In this document: piece by piece, positions 51,750 to 60,702 of the stretch
How positions within the stretch are numbered: the stretch's first letter is position 1
Layout: every line of letters starts with the position of its first letter
Origin: Anaerolineales bacterium
GTDB taxonomy: Bacteria; Chloroflexota; Anaerolineae; Anaerolineales; UBA4823
Direction: 5' to 3'
Length of the DNA: 64,000 nt
Assembly: GCA_016929095.1 (NCBI GenBank)
Contig: JAFGJM010000010.1
Coordinates: 158,843 to 222,842 of the forward strand
Position numbers and translations under genes: made by a program
Notes under the pieces: generated by a model
What the model saw: the letters and a program-made list of their open reading frames with translations, nothing else
The model's database searches: none
What the model was told of the DNA's origin: nothing

Positions 51750-51989
51750 TTACATTTTTGTTTTTACCAAATCGACCAATTCGGCAATGCTTTTTGGCTT
51801 GCGTATCTCGAAATTGTCGATCTGCACCGGAAAGCTATCTTCCAGTAAGGCGGCTAATTCGAGCCGGCTGACCGATTTCATTCCCAGGTCTTCGGCAATT
51901 CGGTTTTCCAGCGATAGCTCTTGCACATCTCGTTTGGCAACTTTGGCAACAATTTCCAATACAATGGTTTCGATTTCTTCGTTTTTCAT
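51750..51989 (-). CDS. Acyl carrier protein
   Basis: 79 aa, acidic four-helix pattern. The phosphopantetheine serine lies in LGMKSVSRLELAALLED, where the standard DSL is KSV; this is outside the usual fatty-acid ACP consensus, so a dedicated carrier is likely. It ends in ELVDLVKTKM. It starts 3 bp after the DUF35 gene's stop, with AAGGTGGCATAACGT upstream. Possible partner of the thiolase for carrier-bound substrates. Confidence 0.85.
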   Translation of the reverse strand: MKNEEIETIVLEIVAKVAKRDVQELSLENRIAEDLGMKSVSRLELAALLEDSFPVQIDNFEIRKPKSIAELVDLVKTKM

Positions 51990-51992
51990 ACG

Positions 51993-52394
51993 TTATGCCA
52001 CCTTGAACGCCAAAACATTCAATCCTTTAATTTCCTGGATATCCGGAACGACGTCTACGGGGACACGCTCATAATACGATTTCAATGTATCGGGGTCGAT
52101 GCTTACACCGGTGATGATGGCTTGAACGAAAACACCTTCATCCAGGCAGATATGTCCATAAGCATAGGGGGCAATTTCGGCAAATCGCGGGTTGGGAGGT
52201 GGCGCCATGCCATGTGAAAGAAACAGGAGTTTCCCCTTTCCGGATAATTCTACCCATTCCTGCTCACTGCTTCCACATTTCTTACAGGCGGTAGTTGGAG
52301 GGAAGGTATAAGCCCCGCATTTTTTGCATTTCTTTCCCAATAGCTTACCTTGTCCAAGGGCATCATAATATTGCTTGATAATGGATTCAGCCAT
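51993..52394 (-). CDS. Zn-ribbon/OB-fold protein (DUF35), thiolase partner
   Basis: 133 aa. Rubredoxin-like zinc ribbon CKKCGAYTFPPTTACKKCG (residues 27-45), then an OB-fold with GKGKLLFLSHGMAPPPNP and YGHICLDEGVFVQAIITGV. DUF35 proteins pair with thiolases and HMG-CoA synthases and can hold CoA esters between enzymes. ATG 52394 is chosen because the upstream ATG at 52409 lies within the ribosome-binding site (GGAGGTAACTAAC). It starts 1 bp after the thiolase stop. Confidence 0.88.
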   Translation of the reverse strand: MAESIIKQYYDALGQGKLLGKKCKKCGAYTFPPTTACKKCGSSEQEWVELSGKGKLLFLSHGMAPPPNPRFAEIAPYAYGHICLDEGVFVQAIITGVSIDPDTLKSYYERVPVDVVPDIQEIKGLNVLAFKVA

Positions 52395-52395
52395 G

Positions 52396-53670
52396 TTAGT
52401 TACCTCCATTGAGAACTAAAACGGTACTGATCATTGCATATCCATGGGTGTGAATGACTGCCGTTTTAGGGAAGGGTTTGATCTGTCTAGCGTCAGCCTG
52501 GCCGCGGATTTGTTTCACGGCTTCGTAAGTATCCGATCCGGCGCTGGCAGCCCAGGCATGACCGAAGGCGTGGCGTCCACCATGGGTACTCATAGGCCGG
52601 TCGCCATCAAATCGTAAACGACCTTCTTCGGCATATTTCAATCCCTGACCCTGGGGGAGATACCCGGAGAGTTCGGCAACGCAGATGCCCATGATGTGCG
52701 AGCAATCGTGCGTGTGTAGATAATCGATATCTTTAGCCTTGATATCTGCCATCTCATATGCTTTTTTGAACGATTCTTGATCGATAGGCATCACAGTGGG
52801 ATCTTCGTCATACCAGGGCAGGTCCATCACGCTGATGCCAAAGCCTTGCAGCTCTACGGGTTGTGAACTGGCGGCACCTTCACGCCGTCCCACGACAATG
52901 GCAGAGGCGCCATCAGCCGGGGTAACCACACTGTTCAAACGCGAAGGCCAGGCGACATGCGGATTGAAACGGGAGGTCCAGAATTTCCAGGGATCATCGA
53001 ACCCCATTCTTTTCGCCTCTTGCTCTAATGTTTCCTGGCGAATGGCTTTTGGATTCATAGATCCATGCAGGCGCCGCGTGCGGCAGACTTCGAAGAGTCC
53101 ATGCTCCAGTTCATCCAGGCTGAGACCATACTTGCGGCAATATCCCATGGCGTTGAACGCATTGTAGGTGGGAAAGATATCGTATCCTTGCGGGACACTA
53201 TAGGACTGACCGACGCAATGATCGGTCCATAGCCACATTTCCTCGGTGGGAATGGTGGTCCGCTCGTAAGGACTCAGTGTTTTGGGTTGGCTTAGTGTGG
53301 ATTCCAGCCCGACCACCAATACTTTGTCATATACGCCGGAAGCAATTCCCATGGCAGCCATCGTGATACCCACGTTGGTGGTAGAACAAGCCGCATCGAA
53401 ATGCACACCGGCTTTTAATTGGATCCCCAACCAATCGGCAATCTGACTGTAGGTTGCCGGAAGCAGAGAGGTGGGGTAGGTCACGTTGCCGACAAAGACG
53501 GCATCGATCTCCTGGGGGTCGACCTTAGCATCGGCCATCGCTTCTTGAGCGGCTTGCGCCGCCATCTCATGCAGGCTGAGACCTTTGAGTTCAGGTGTTT
53601 CCAACAGGTTGCCAAAGCGGGTGCAACCGACACCCAGGATGAAAACAGAATCTTTTAGCTTTCTTCCCAT
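52396..53670 (-). CDS. Thiolase-fold acyltransferase (SCP-x/acetyl-CoA acetyltransferase-like)
   Basis: 424 aa. The nucleophile Cys lies in HFDAACSTTNVGITMAAMGI; SVVTPADGASAIVVG, HTHDCSHIMGICVAELSGY and STHGGRHAFGHAWAASAG give the catalytic His region. The second thiolase cysteine (CxG at the C-terminus) is absent; that position reads HTHGYAMISTVLVL, as in several DUF35-associated thiolases. Condensation or cleavage of acetoacetyl-type thioesters is expected, perhaps on the adjacent ACP. First gene of the operon; RBS AAAGGAACGTCAAT. Confidence 0.85.
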   Translation of the reverse strand: MGRKLKDSVFILGVGCTRFGNLLETPELKGLSLHEMAAQAAQEAMADAKVDPQEIDAVFVGNVTYPTSLLPATYSQIADWLGIQLKAGVHFDAACSTTNVGITMAAMGIASGVYDKVLVVGLESTLSQPKTLSPYERTTIPTEEMWLWTDHCVGQSYSVPQGYDIFPTYNAFNAMGYCRKYGLSLDELEHGLFEVCRTRRLHGSMNPKAIRQETLEQEAKRMGFDDPWKFWTSRFNPHVAWPSRLNSVVTPADGASAIVVGRREGAASSQPVELQGFGISVMDLPWYDEDPTVMPIDQESFKKAYEMADIKAKDIDYLHTHDCSHIMGICVAELSGYLPQGQGLKYAEEGRLRFDGDRPMSTHGGRHAFGHAWAASAGSDTYEAVKQIRGQADARQIKPFPKTAVIHTHGYAMISTVLVLNGGN

Positions 53671-53831
53671 ATTGACGTTCCTTTCTAATCACCTTGATAA
53701 TTTTATTTAGGTGTATACTGTATAATATTTATAGGTGAAAAGCATCGAATATTCTTGTTTTAGCGTGTAGAATTATTTGATTGAGAGCGCAACGTCACAT
53801 TTCACGGAACGAGACTCTTGAAAGGAGACGC

Positions 53832-54818
53832 ATGGTAATGCAAGTTCAAGATACGCGTCGTGTGATGAATTGGTCAACCCAGCCTTTTCGGGTAAAAGAA
53901 CGCTATGACGCATGGCAAGCCATGTTGAATGATTCGCATTTGCGCTGGTCTTTGGAAAAAAATCAAGCCGAAGGTTATTTGGGGGAATTGGAGATGGGTT
54001 TATTGGGGGACCTAAGAGTTGTACGCTGTGTTTGTGATCCCTGTAGCGGGGTGCGGGGAAACTTCGAAATCGCTGTGGACAATGCGGCTTATTATGGCCT
54101 GCTTCTGATGTTGATGGGTCATGAAAGCGTGGAATGTCGCGGTAATTATTCTTTACTGAAACCCGGAAATTTCTTGCTATGGGATACGACCATTCCAACA
54201 AATTTTCGCCTTTATTCACACGTTCAAAAAATTACCCTGTTCGTCCCCCAAAATCGGATGCGCAATGCACTGCCGCATGTCGATAGCCTGGTAGGCAAAT
54301 GTATCGATTGGCAAAGCGGGTTGGGGGCAGTGGCATCCTCCCTGATTTCGTCGTTGAGTTCCCAGGCGGTTTACCTGGATACCCGCCAGGAACATACCGC
54401 CGCGGAAACCACCCTCGAGTTGATCGCGGCGTGTTTATGGAGCGAGCGGCACGCCATCGGAACCTTCGCCGGCGCAAGCTTGTTAGCCAGTATCAAGGAT
54501 CATATCGAGGCAAATCTGGATGACCCTGATCTCAATCCCCAAAGTCTGGCTCAGCACTTTGGGATTTCGGTGCGCTATCTGCATTTTCTGTTCAAAGAGG
54601 AAAAATATTCTGTTTCCCACTGGATATTGGAACGCCGTCTTGAGCGCTGCCGCAGCGAGCTGGTTCGAGCCGGACTAAGCAAAAATATCACCGATGTGGC
54701 ATTCCGCTGGGGATTTAACGACTCCGCCCATTTTAGCCGGACTTTTAAAAAGCGTTATGGCTTCTCGCCCAGAGAATATCGGCTTCAATTTTCCCCGTAT
54801 AAAAAACGGAATAATTAA
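53832..54818 (+). CDS. AraC-family transcriptional regulator
   Basis: 328 aa from ATG 53832 (AAAGGAGACGC upstream). Residues 1-200 are an AraC-binding-like sensor of the FeaR type (DAWQAMLNDSHLRWSLEKN..., YYGLLLMLMGHESVECRGNYSLLKPGNFLLWD). The C-terminal 100 residues hold two helix-turn-helix motifs: LNPQSLAQHFGISVRYLHFLFKEEKYSVSHWI and ITDVAFRWGFNDSAHFSRTFKKRYGFSPREYR. Divergent from the thiolase operon across 161 bp; a TATAAT at 53721-53726 and direct TAGGTG repeats (53708-53713, 53732-53737) in that gap may be its sites. Confidence 0.9.
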   Translation: MVMQVQDTRRVMNWSTQPFRVKERYDAWQAMLNDSHLRWSLEKNQAEGYLGELEMGLLGDLRVVRCVCDPCSGVRGNFEIAVDNAAYYGLLLMLMGHESVECRGNYSLLKPGNFLLWDTTIPTNFRLYSHVQKITLFVPQNRMRNALPHVDSLVGKCIDWQSGLGAVASSLISSLSSQAVYLDTRQEHTAAETTLELIAACLWSERHAIGTFAGASLLASIKDHIEANLDDPDLNPQSLAQHFGISVRYLHFLFKEEKYSVSHWILERRLERCRSELVRAGLSKNITDVAFRWGFNDSAHFSRTFKKRYGFSPREYRLQFSPYKKRNN

Positions 54819-54849
54819 CGCTGCCGATTACCCTCCTTGCGAGTAATAT

Positions 54850-55800
54850 TTACAAAGAGCGCCTTGGTATACCAGGACGGGTTGAGTTTAACGGATTAAC
54901 ATAGGGGAAAAGTAAGACGATTTTACCCATTAAATGCCTGAAAATTACCTCAATCCCCAAACGCGCCATAGCCAGCCAGGAAGAAAGTCCCTTGATGTGA
55001 TCGTAATTGGGACGCAGCACATAGTTTTCCTTCTCGATGGCGTCCAAAATACGCTCGAAGCGGGCGCAGTAACAGTAACCTGCCAGCTTGCAGCGTAGAA
55101 CCTCCAATGCGTTGATATAGCGTTTACCGATTTTGAAACAACCCCGCGCCATTTGAACGCGTTCACGCACCCAATCGCGGTATTGTTCGCTTTCAACGCT
55201 TTGCAGATCGATCGCCGAAGATTCGATATATTCCACGGGTATATTGATATAACCGGCGGGGATATCTTCGCATGTATCGCGCAGCATGTGGGTGATATGA
55301 GCGCCCATCACCGCATGGCAGCGCGTCTCGGGCCTGGCGTAGGCATAGCAATTACCGATAAAATATTGGATGCCATCCATAACGGCGGTCGATAAGAGAT
55401 TGGTGTATCTGTTCAACTCAGTCTGCTCGATTTGATGCCCTTTCCGGAGGGCGTCAAATTCGAGCACAGCCATGAAGTTGCGAATGAATGATTGCAGCCC
55501 GCTATTTTCTCCTCCGTCGTGGGCGATCAGGTCTGCCAGCATGGTTTCTTCAGGAGTGAGGTTTTTTACCTGCTCCTGGTTGTAAAGCATATCAATGAGG
55601 GATTTTTGCCGTTCGATAAATGCCAGGCGAGTGTTTTCATCTTGCATCGAGATATCGATCATATCGTCTGCCCAGCGGAAATAGGCGTAGGCGCGCAGGC
55701 AATCATCGACCAGGTTTCGGTCTGCCAATAGTACGGCGGTTAAATACGATTGTTTACTACTTGCCCAGGTAATTTTATGGGCTAAAGCGGCGGTGTTCAT
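54850..55800 (-). CDS. crtB: Squalene/phytoene synthase
   Basis: 316 aa of the trans-isoprenyl diphosphate head-to-head condensing family. First aspartate motif YAYFRWADDMIDI (residues 37-49); second DTCEDIPAGYINIP (174-187). Joins two prenyl diphosphates to phytoene or a related hydrocarbon. Next to a desaturase gene 12 bp upstream on the same strand, which favours carotenoid formation over squalene. Cytoplasmic, membrane-associated. Confidence 0.85.
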   Translation of the reverse strand: MNTAALAHKITWASSKQSYLTAVLLADRNLVDDCLRAYAYFRWADDMIDISMQDENTRLAFIERQKSLIDMLYNQEQVKNLTPEETMLADLIAHDGGENSGLQSFIRNFMAVLEFDALRKGHQIEQTELNRYTNLLSTAVMDGIQYFIGNCYAYARPETRCHAVMGAHITHMLRDTCEDIPAGYINIPVEYIESSAIDLQSVESEQYRDWVRERVQMARGCFKIGKRYINALEVLRCKLAGYCYCARFERILDAIEKENYVLRPNYDHIKGLSSWLAMARLGIEVIFRHLMGKIVLLFPYVNPLNSTRPGIPRRSL

Positions 55801-55812
55801 GAGAATCTTTCC

Positions 55813-57309
55813 TTAATTTGACCAATCGCGTTGAATTCTGGCGGCTACATGGCGGGCCGAAACCATTACCGTGGGAATACCGGTTCCCGGGTGCGTACTG
55901 GCACCCACGAAATATAAATTAGTATAGCGGGCATGTTGGTATGACGGGCGGAAATATGCCATTTGGGTGAGTTTGTGACTCAATCCGTGCGTGGAACCAA
56001 AGGGCAGGTTATAGCGCTTTTGCCAATCTTGCGGGGTGAAGCTGATCTCCACCTTAATATGCTCTTCAAAATCAGTAATGCCAATCTGCTTCAATCGCCG
56101 TAATATGAACGCTCTGGCTTTTGCTTCCATTGCCTGCCAATCTTGAGTCTTATGCTGGCTGATTCGCCCCACCGGGACTGCGGCATATAATGTCTCTTGC
56201 CCTTCAGGCGCCATAGAGGCATCGATGCGGACAGGAGCATGGATATAAAAATTGGGTTCATCTGCCATGGATAATTCTTTGAAAATGACATCGAACCCCT
56301 GGCGGTAATCACCATTGAAGAACAGGTTGTGGGCGGCTAATTGAGGGTATGGTTTATCCAAACCCCAATAGAACATGATCGTCGAACAACCGTACTCTTT
56401 CGTATCGATGATACGGGGATGCCCGTTGGGAGGCAAAAGCTGGTCGTAGACATACCCTGTATCGGCGTTGGCAATCACGATGTCGCCCGATAGAACACTT
56501 CCATCGTTCATTTCCAGGCCGGTCGCATGATGGCTGTTCACCACAATGCGATTTACCGGCGTGTTCAGTATGAATTGCACCCCCAAATTTTTCGCAATGC
56601 TCACCAATGCCTCGGTGATGCGGTACATGCCTCCCCGGGGATACCACAAACCATCGGCGAGTTCGGTATATGGCATCATTGAATAAAGGGCAGGCGATTC
56701 GTAAGGGCTGAGCCCCATATACATATCTTGAAAGGTAAATGCCATTTGTAGACGCGGGTCTTTGAAATATCTGGCAATATTGTTGGAATGGCGGGTTAAT
56801 GCTTTGATTCGTAAAACCAGCAGCAAATTAGATGGGCTGATGAATTCGGGCAAGCTGCGGAAATCATGTTCAACTAATCGAGGAATGGATTGTGTGTAAT
56901 GAGAACTTCCCTCTTGAAGGTAGCGGAGCAAATGTACAAAACTGCCCGGTTCGATGGCTTCCAGCTGGCGCTGCATAGAAAGCATATCGGCGGTTAGTTG
57001 GAGTTGAGATTTATCGGGGAAATGCAGGTGATAGGTTGGATCGACGCGCAGCAATTCCAGGTGGTCTTCCAATCGTTCGCCCAGGCTGGCGAACAATTTT
57101 TCGTAAAGCTCGCGCATCATTAACAAGGTGGCGCCGGTGTCGAAAGTGAAACCCTCGACGGTCATGCGCCCGCAGCGTCCGCCGGGTTGTTCGCATTTTT
57201 CCACCACGGTGACGTTGAATCCCTGACGGGCAAGAAGGGCAGCCGAAGCGATCCCGCCTATACCGGCGCCCACAATAAGAACTCGCGTTTTTTGATTATT
57301 GGTAAACAT
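55813..57309 (-). CDS. crtI: Phytoene desaturase-type FAD oxidoreductase
   Basis: 498 aa. FAD motif VLIVGAGIGGIASAALLARQGFNVTVVEK, then GGRCGRMTVEGFTFDTGATLL, and the CrtI C-terminal signature YFVGASTHPGTGIPTVMVSARHVAARI. Introduces double bonds into the crtB product. Number of desaturation steps is not readable. Start 57309; RBS weak (AAGAATTAA). Located between crtB and the BTAD regulator. Confidence 0.88.
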   Translation of the reverse strand: MFTNNQKTRVLIVGAGIGGIASAALLARQGFNVTVVEKCEQPGGRCGRMTVEGFTFDTGATLLMMRELYEKLFASLGERLEDHLELLRVDPTYHLHFPDKSQLQLTADMLSMQRQLEAIEPGSFVHLLRYLQEGSSHYTQSIPRLVEHDFRSLPEFISPSNLLLVLRIKALTRHSNNIARYFKDPRLQMAFTFQDMYMGLSPYESPALYSMMPYTELADGLWYPRGGMYRITEALVSIAKNLGVQFILNTPVNRIVVNSHHATGLEMNDGSVLSGDIVIANADTGYVYDQLLPPNGHPRIIDTKEYGCSTIMFYWGLDKPYPQLAAHNLFFNGDYRQGFDVIFKELSMADEPNFYIHAPVRIDASMAPEGQETLYAAVPVGRISQHKTQDWQAMEAKARAFILRRLKQIGITDFEEHIKVEISFTPQDWQKRYNLPFGSTHGLSHKLTQMAYFRPSYQHARYTNLYFVGASTHPGTGIPTVMVSARHVAARIQRDWSN

Positions 57310-57465
57310 TTAATTCTTTCTAAGAGGGGCTAAAGCAAACCCCACCCCATACAACCCACTACATGTGAATTGTTATATATCTATACGTATTTATTTATTA
57401 TTAAGTCGCGCAATACACGGGGGAGATAATTTACTCTACTCCGCGCTATCGATTTCACTATAACC

Positions 57466-59382
57466 TTAGATAATCGATCGGTAGAGCTCTTGTAAACAGG
57501 CCTGGGGTTCTGTCTTCAGGTCTTCTACCAGGCTTCTTTCCAGTTCCTGGTAGACGCGAATAGCACCAGGGCGGTCATTCAAAGCCAGGCAAGCTTGCAT
57601 ACAAAGCAGCACGGCATCTTCCTGCCAGGGGTCAATTTCCAGAGCGCGGAGACACAGGTCAATTGCTTCCCGGGGGTGCCTTGCCTCCCATTGGCGGTGC
57701 GCCAAAATCAGTATAGTGCGTAAATATAAGCGCTTCAACCTTTCACGCGGCGCTGTTGACCAGCCAGAATATAAGTAGCCGGGCAAGAAATCGCCCGAAT
57801 AAATCGCCAGAGCATTTTCCCAATCTTCTTCCAAACAATGCTTTTCGAATACTTCAATATCTATAGTTGATCTTGGCGGAAGCGTGAGGGTCACACTGCC
57901 TTCAATCACGGAGAGATATCGGGATGAAAATTTTTCGGGGAGCTGGGACTCCAAAATGCGGCGCAAACTGGAGGTTGCCTGGTGAAAGAGCATCTGAATA
58001 TTTTTGGTGTCTTTATCCCCCCAAAAAGTATCGGCAATCTGATCAAAAGTCAAAGACCTTCCTTTTTCCAGCAGCAGCAACGCCAGCAATTCCCCTGCCC
58101 GCCGCTTCCGTAATTGGTGATAATCGATCATTCGCCCACCCAGTTTTATTTGATATCCACCCAACAATTGAATGTGTACAGGCGGGGGAGGCATTAGTTG
58201 TAAGTATGTAATGCAGCGAATGGACAATTCAGCCAGGGTTGAATTTTTACTATTCGCAAATGCCGCGATCAATGGATAAGCCAGTTCCCGATTACGGTCA
58301 AGAATGCAGCCATAATCCCGGGTAAGGATGCGCTCAACCGCTTGCTGCCACACGATTTCTGCTTCCGGATTTCGATTGGAATGCAGCAAGGCAGCCAGAT
58401 AGAATTGGGCAAGAGTTAGATCGAAAAACTGTTGACGCTCAGTCAGATCCTGAATTGCCGTGCGCAGGTCAGTTTCAGCCAAATGGGGGCTGCCTGATAC
58501 CCAGGCTACAAAACCGCGCTCAGTTAAAACCCTGCCCAGCATGCGCCGGTTACCGGTACGGCTTGCCCATTCGACGGCGTCGTTCGCCCATTCCGAAGCG
58601 CAGGATAGTTTATCCATCTTGCGGTTGCAGTAACTGTTACCTAAGCTGATAAAAACGCGTAAAGGGATATCACCGGTTTTTTCGGAAATAATGCGAGCCT
58701 GGTCATAACTTGAAAGTGCCAGAGAAAAATCACCTTCAAATTGCGCAAACTTCGCCACCAACATTAGATAATAACCATAATAATATGATTGGGGAGCAAC
58801 ACAGTGATGAATTTTTTCCAATAATGGCTGTGCACGATCTAAGAGACCGATATCAATGCAAACATTGCACATGGCTATGAGAGGAGCCAGTTGTTGGGGT
58901 GAATCGATCTGGCAGGCGATGCGATAAGCCTCTTCATCATTTGCCAGGGCGAGGTTGTATTGTCCGCGCATACTATAAATACAAGCAGCGATATCGTGCA
59001 AGGCGCGGAACAAAGAATGGGGATAATCGATTTGACGGCACAGGTCAGCGGCGCCAAGAAAGTAAGATTCCGCATCCTCCAGAGAGCCGGTTTCAAAGGC
59101 ATGTACTCCCAGTAAAATCAGGGCATCTGCTCTGGCGCGGGTTTTCTGCCCGGCCATTGATAGGGATTGACGGGCAAATTCCCCCATTTTCTTAAAATGA
59201 CCCAGGCGGTAATGAACGTTGCCCAGACGCGCTAATGCTTCAGCGCAGGCATCCGCATCCCCCAGGCTTTGTGCCTGTTCCAATGCAGCCCTGGCATTCT
59301 TCAATGATGCGGCGATTTCGCCGTCTAGTTCTTGGTCAAGGCTTTGATTCAATAATCCTTCAAAGCTTATTGAAGAACTCAC
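57466..59382 (-). CDS. TPR/BTAD transcriptional regulator with C-terminal DNA-binding half
   Basis: 638 aa. Residues 1-390 are a TPR-like superhelix (ALEQAQSLGDADACAEALARLGNVHYRLG..., and similar). Residues 400-500 form an OmpR/PhoB-type winged helix (VHIQLLGGYQIKLGGRMIDYHQLRKRRAGELLALLLLEKGRSLTFDQIADTFWGD) and 515-636 a bacterial transcriptional activation domain (IDIEVFEKHC..WENALAIYSGDFLPGYLYSGW..., EPQACLQELYRSII). In actinobacterial SARPs the order is the reverse. Upstream of the crt genes on the same strand with 156 bp between, so it may control them (inference). Confidence 0.85.
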   Translation of the reverse strand: MSSSISFEGLLNQSLDQELDGEIAASLKNARAALEQAQSLGDADACAEALARLGNVHYRLGHFKKMGEFARQSLSMAGQKTRARADALILLGVHAFETGSLEDAESYFLGAADLCRQIDYPHSLFRALHDIAACIYSMRGQYNLALANDEEAYRIACQIDSPQQLAPLIAMCNVCIDIGLLDRAQPLLEKIHHCVAPQSYYYGYYLMLVAKFAQFEGDFSLALSSYDQARIISEKTGDIPLRVFISLGNSYCNRKMDKLSCASEWANDAVEWASRTGNRRMLGRVLTERGFVAWVSGSPHLAETDLRTAIQDLTERQQFFDLTLAQFYLAALLHSNRNPEAEIVWQQAVERILTRDYGCILDRNRELAYPLIAAFANSKNSTLAELSIRCITYLQLMPPPPVHIQLLGGYQIKLGGRMIDYHQLRKRRAGELLALLLLEKGRSLTFDQIADTFWGDKDTKNIQMLFHQATSSLRRILESQLPEKFSSRYLSVIEGSVTLTLPPRSTIDIEVFEKHCLEEDWENALAIYSGDFLPGYLYSGWSTAPRERLKRLYLRTILILAHRQWEARHPREAIDLCLRALEIDPWQEDAVLLCMQACLALNDRPGAIRVYQELERSLVEDLKTEPQACLQELYRSII

Positions 59383-59637
59383 GTCAGTTTATTCGAATTA
59401 TGTTCTAAATGGAATTACCGGTAAGCGATCATGATAGGGATAAATGAATTATATCAGGTTCATAATTAATAACAAATTCTGAACAATGGCAGAAAAAGAG
59501 AATCATTCCCTGGAGTAATTGACGAATTGTAAGGCTGAACGGATGATTGCTGAACCTTTACGCAACAAACCAAACACCTTAGGAATGTCCAATGACGGAA
59601 AATTTTTACATGCTATAATCGTCGGCGGAGGCAAAGG

Positions 59638-60360
59638 ATGGATATCGCCAGTTTCATTGAGAGTATTCCCGAAACATTCAACGTAAATTACGTCGGCACC
59701 GCAAAGCTTGAATCAGCACACGATTTCATTCGAGATCAAGGCGGCGAATTCATTGCCCGGTTTCCATGTTCAATTTCCATTGGTATTGTCCTGCCCAATG
59801 CTATTGTAGATTTATTACCCAATCAAAGTGATATGGGGGTCAGGATCAGTTACAATCATCACGCCTATAACATCGTCAATCAGCGCCTGGATTTAGCGAC
59901 CTCGCAAATTGCCGGAATTATCCAGGATGCCGGGTACCTGGCTTATCCAATTCCTGCTTCCCGCGCTCCCCGCGATGAAAGATTATGCGGATTGTTCTCA
60001 CATAAATTAGCCGCTCATTTAAGTGGATTAGGCTGGATAGGCAAGAGTTGCCTGTTGGTAACACCTGACCATGGCCCGCGGGTGAGATGGGGTACCATTT
60101 TAACCGATGCCCCGCTGAAGCCCAGCCGTGAACTCCTGGAAGATCGATGCGGCGACTGCACGCAATGCGTGGATATCTGCCCGGTGCATGCCTTCACCGG
60201 AAAACACTTTATTCCCGAAGAACCTCGTGGAGTGCGCTATCGGGCTGATGTATGTGATCGGTATTTCCAGTCTATGGTAGATAAAGGCGACGTGAGGGTG
60301 TGCGGGTTATGTCTGTATGTTTGCCCATATGGGAGGAGTAACCAGAAAGATGAGTATTGA
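59638..60360 (+). CDS. Double 4Fe-4S protein related to epoxyqueuosine reductase (QueG-like)
   Basis: 240 aa. The middle shows GLFSHKLAAHLSGLGWIGKSCLLVTPDHGPRVRWGTILTDAPL, the cobalamin-protein-like core of QueG and its relatives, followed by a ferredoxin-type cluster site CGDCTQCVDICP and a second set CGLCLYVCPYGR. It lacks QueG's C-terminal HEAT domain, so a redox role other than queuosine synthesis is possible. Start ATG 59638; CGGAGGCAAAGG upstream. Confidence 0.8.
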   Translation: MDIASFIESIPETFNVNYVGTAKLESAHDFIRDQGGEFIARFPCSISIGIVLPNAIVDLLPNQSDMGVRISYNHHAYNIVNQRLDLATSQIAGIIQDAGYLAYPIPASRAPRDERLCGLFSHKLAAHLSGLGWIGKSCLLVTPDHGPRVRWGTILTDAPLKPSRELLEDRCGDCTQCVDICPVHAFTGKHFIPEEPRGVRYRADVCDRYFQSMVDKGDVRVCGLCLYVCPYGRSNQKDEY

Positions 60361-60458
60361 AATTAATAATGAATTGCATCATTTTTGTTTCATTTTTACC
60401 CGGTTTTCTTCTTGATATTCAAAAAATGTATTATCCCTTAATCTTAATCAAATTGCGC

Positions 60459-60486
60459 TTGACAGCAGAAATTTCGGCTGTAAAAT
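60459..60486 (+). promoter_or_regulatory. Sigma-70-type promoter of the 60.5-kb RNA
   Basis: Consensus TTGACA (60459-60464), 16-bp spacer, TAAAAT (60481-60486). No protein-coding frame follows on the plus strand before the terminator at 60653. Confidence 0.65.
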
Positions 60487-60491
60487 TAATA

Positions 60492-60685
60492 ACATAGACA
60501 TGGCGCGTGGCTTTATTTATTATTTATCAATGCGATGATAAGTGGATTTTAAATAGGGCATCATAACCGCTGTGAGTTACAGAAGCATCGTTAAACTCCC
60601 TAATATATCCCTATTATGGGGATTGTTTAACCGGATTACGTTATCAGCCACTAACGCCATCGAGTGTTTACTCTTTGGCGTTTTT
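60492..60685 (+). ncRNA. Unassigned structured RNA of about 195 nt with own promoter and terminator
   Basis: Starts just behind the promoter and ends at a strong terminator. Long-range closing helix: 60500-60505 with 60655-60660 and 60507-60512 with 60646-60651, 12 pairs with no mismatch. Internal hairpins: TTATCA/TGATAA (60524-60529, 60536-60541), CTGT/ACAG (60570-60573, 60579-60582), and a two-part hairpin GTTAAAC/GTTTAAC (60590-60596, 60625-60631) enclosing ATCCC/GGGAT. The outer 6 pairs use the same bases as the terminator stem, so closing helix and terminator partly exclude each other. Length and end-to-end pairing recall 6S RNA, but I could not confirm its bubble; not tmRNA, RNase P or SRP RNA by sequence. 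Confidence 0.55.
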
Positions 60686-60697
60686 CCTTTTTTTTTG
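60653..60697 (+). terminator. Strong terminator of the 60.5-kb RNA
   Basis: Stem AACGCCA (60653-60659) with TGGCGTT (60676-60682), inner GAGT/ACTC pairing, then T5-CC-T9. The T-run occurs only in the plus direction, so it belongs to a plus-strand transcript and not to the TPR gene that converges on it. Confidence 0.82.
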
Positions 60698-60702
60698 TAC
60701 CT

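Noticed and set aside
60492..60685. Firm call of 6S RNA, tmRNA, RNase P or SRP RNA
   Set aside because: No tag reading frame, P-RNA core or SRP tetraloop motif is seen, and a 6S-type open-bubble fold could not be shown by eye; left unassigned.
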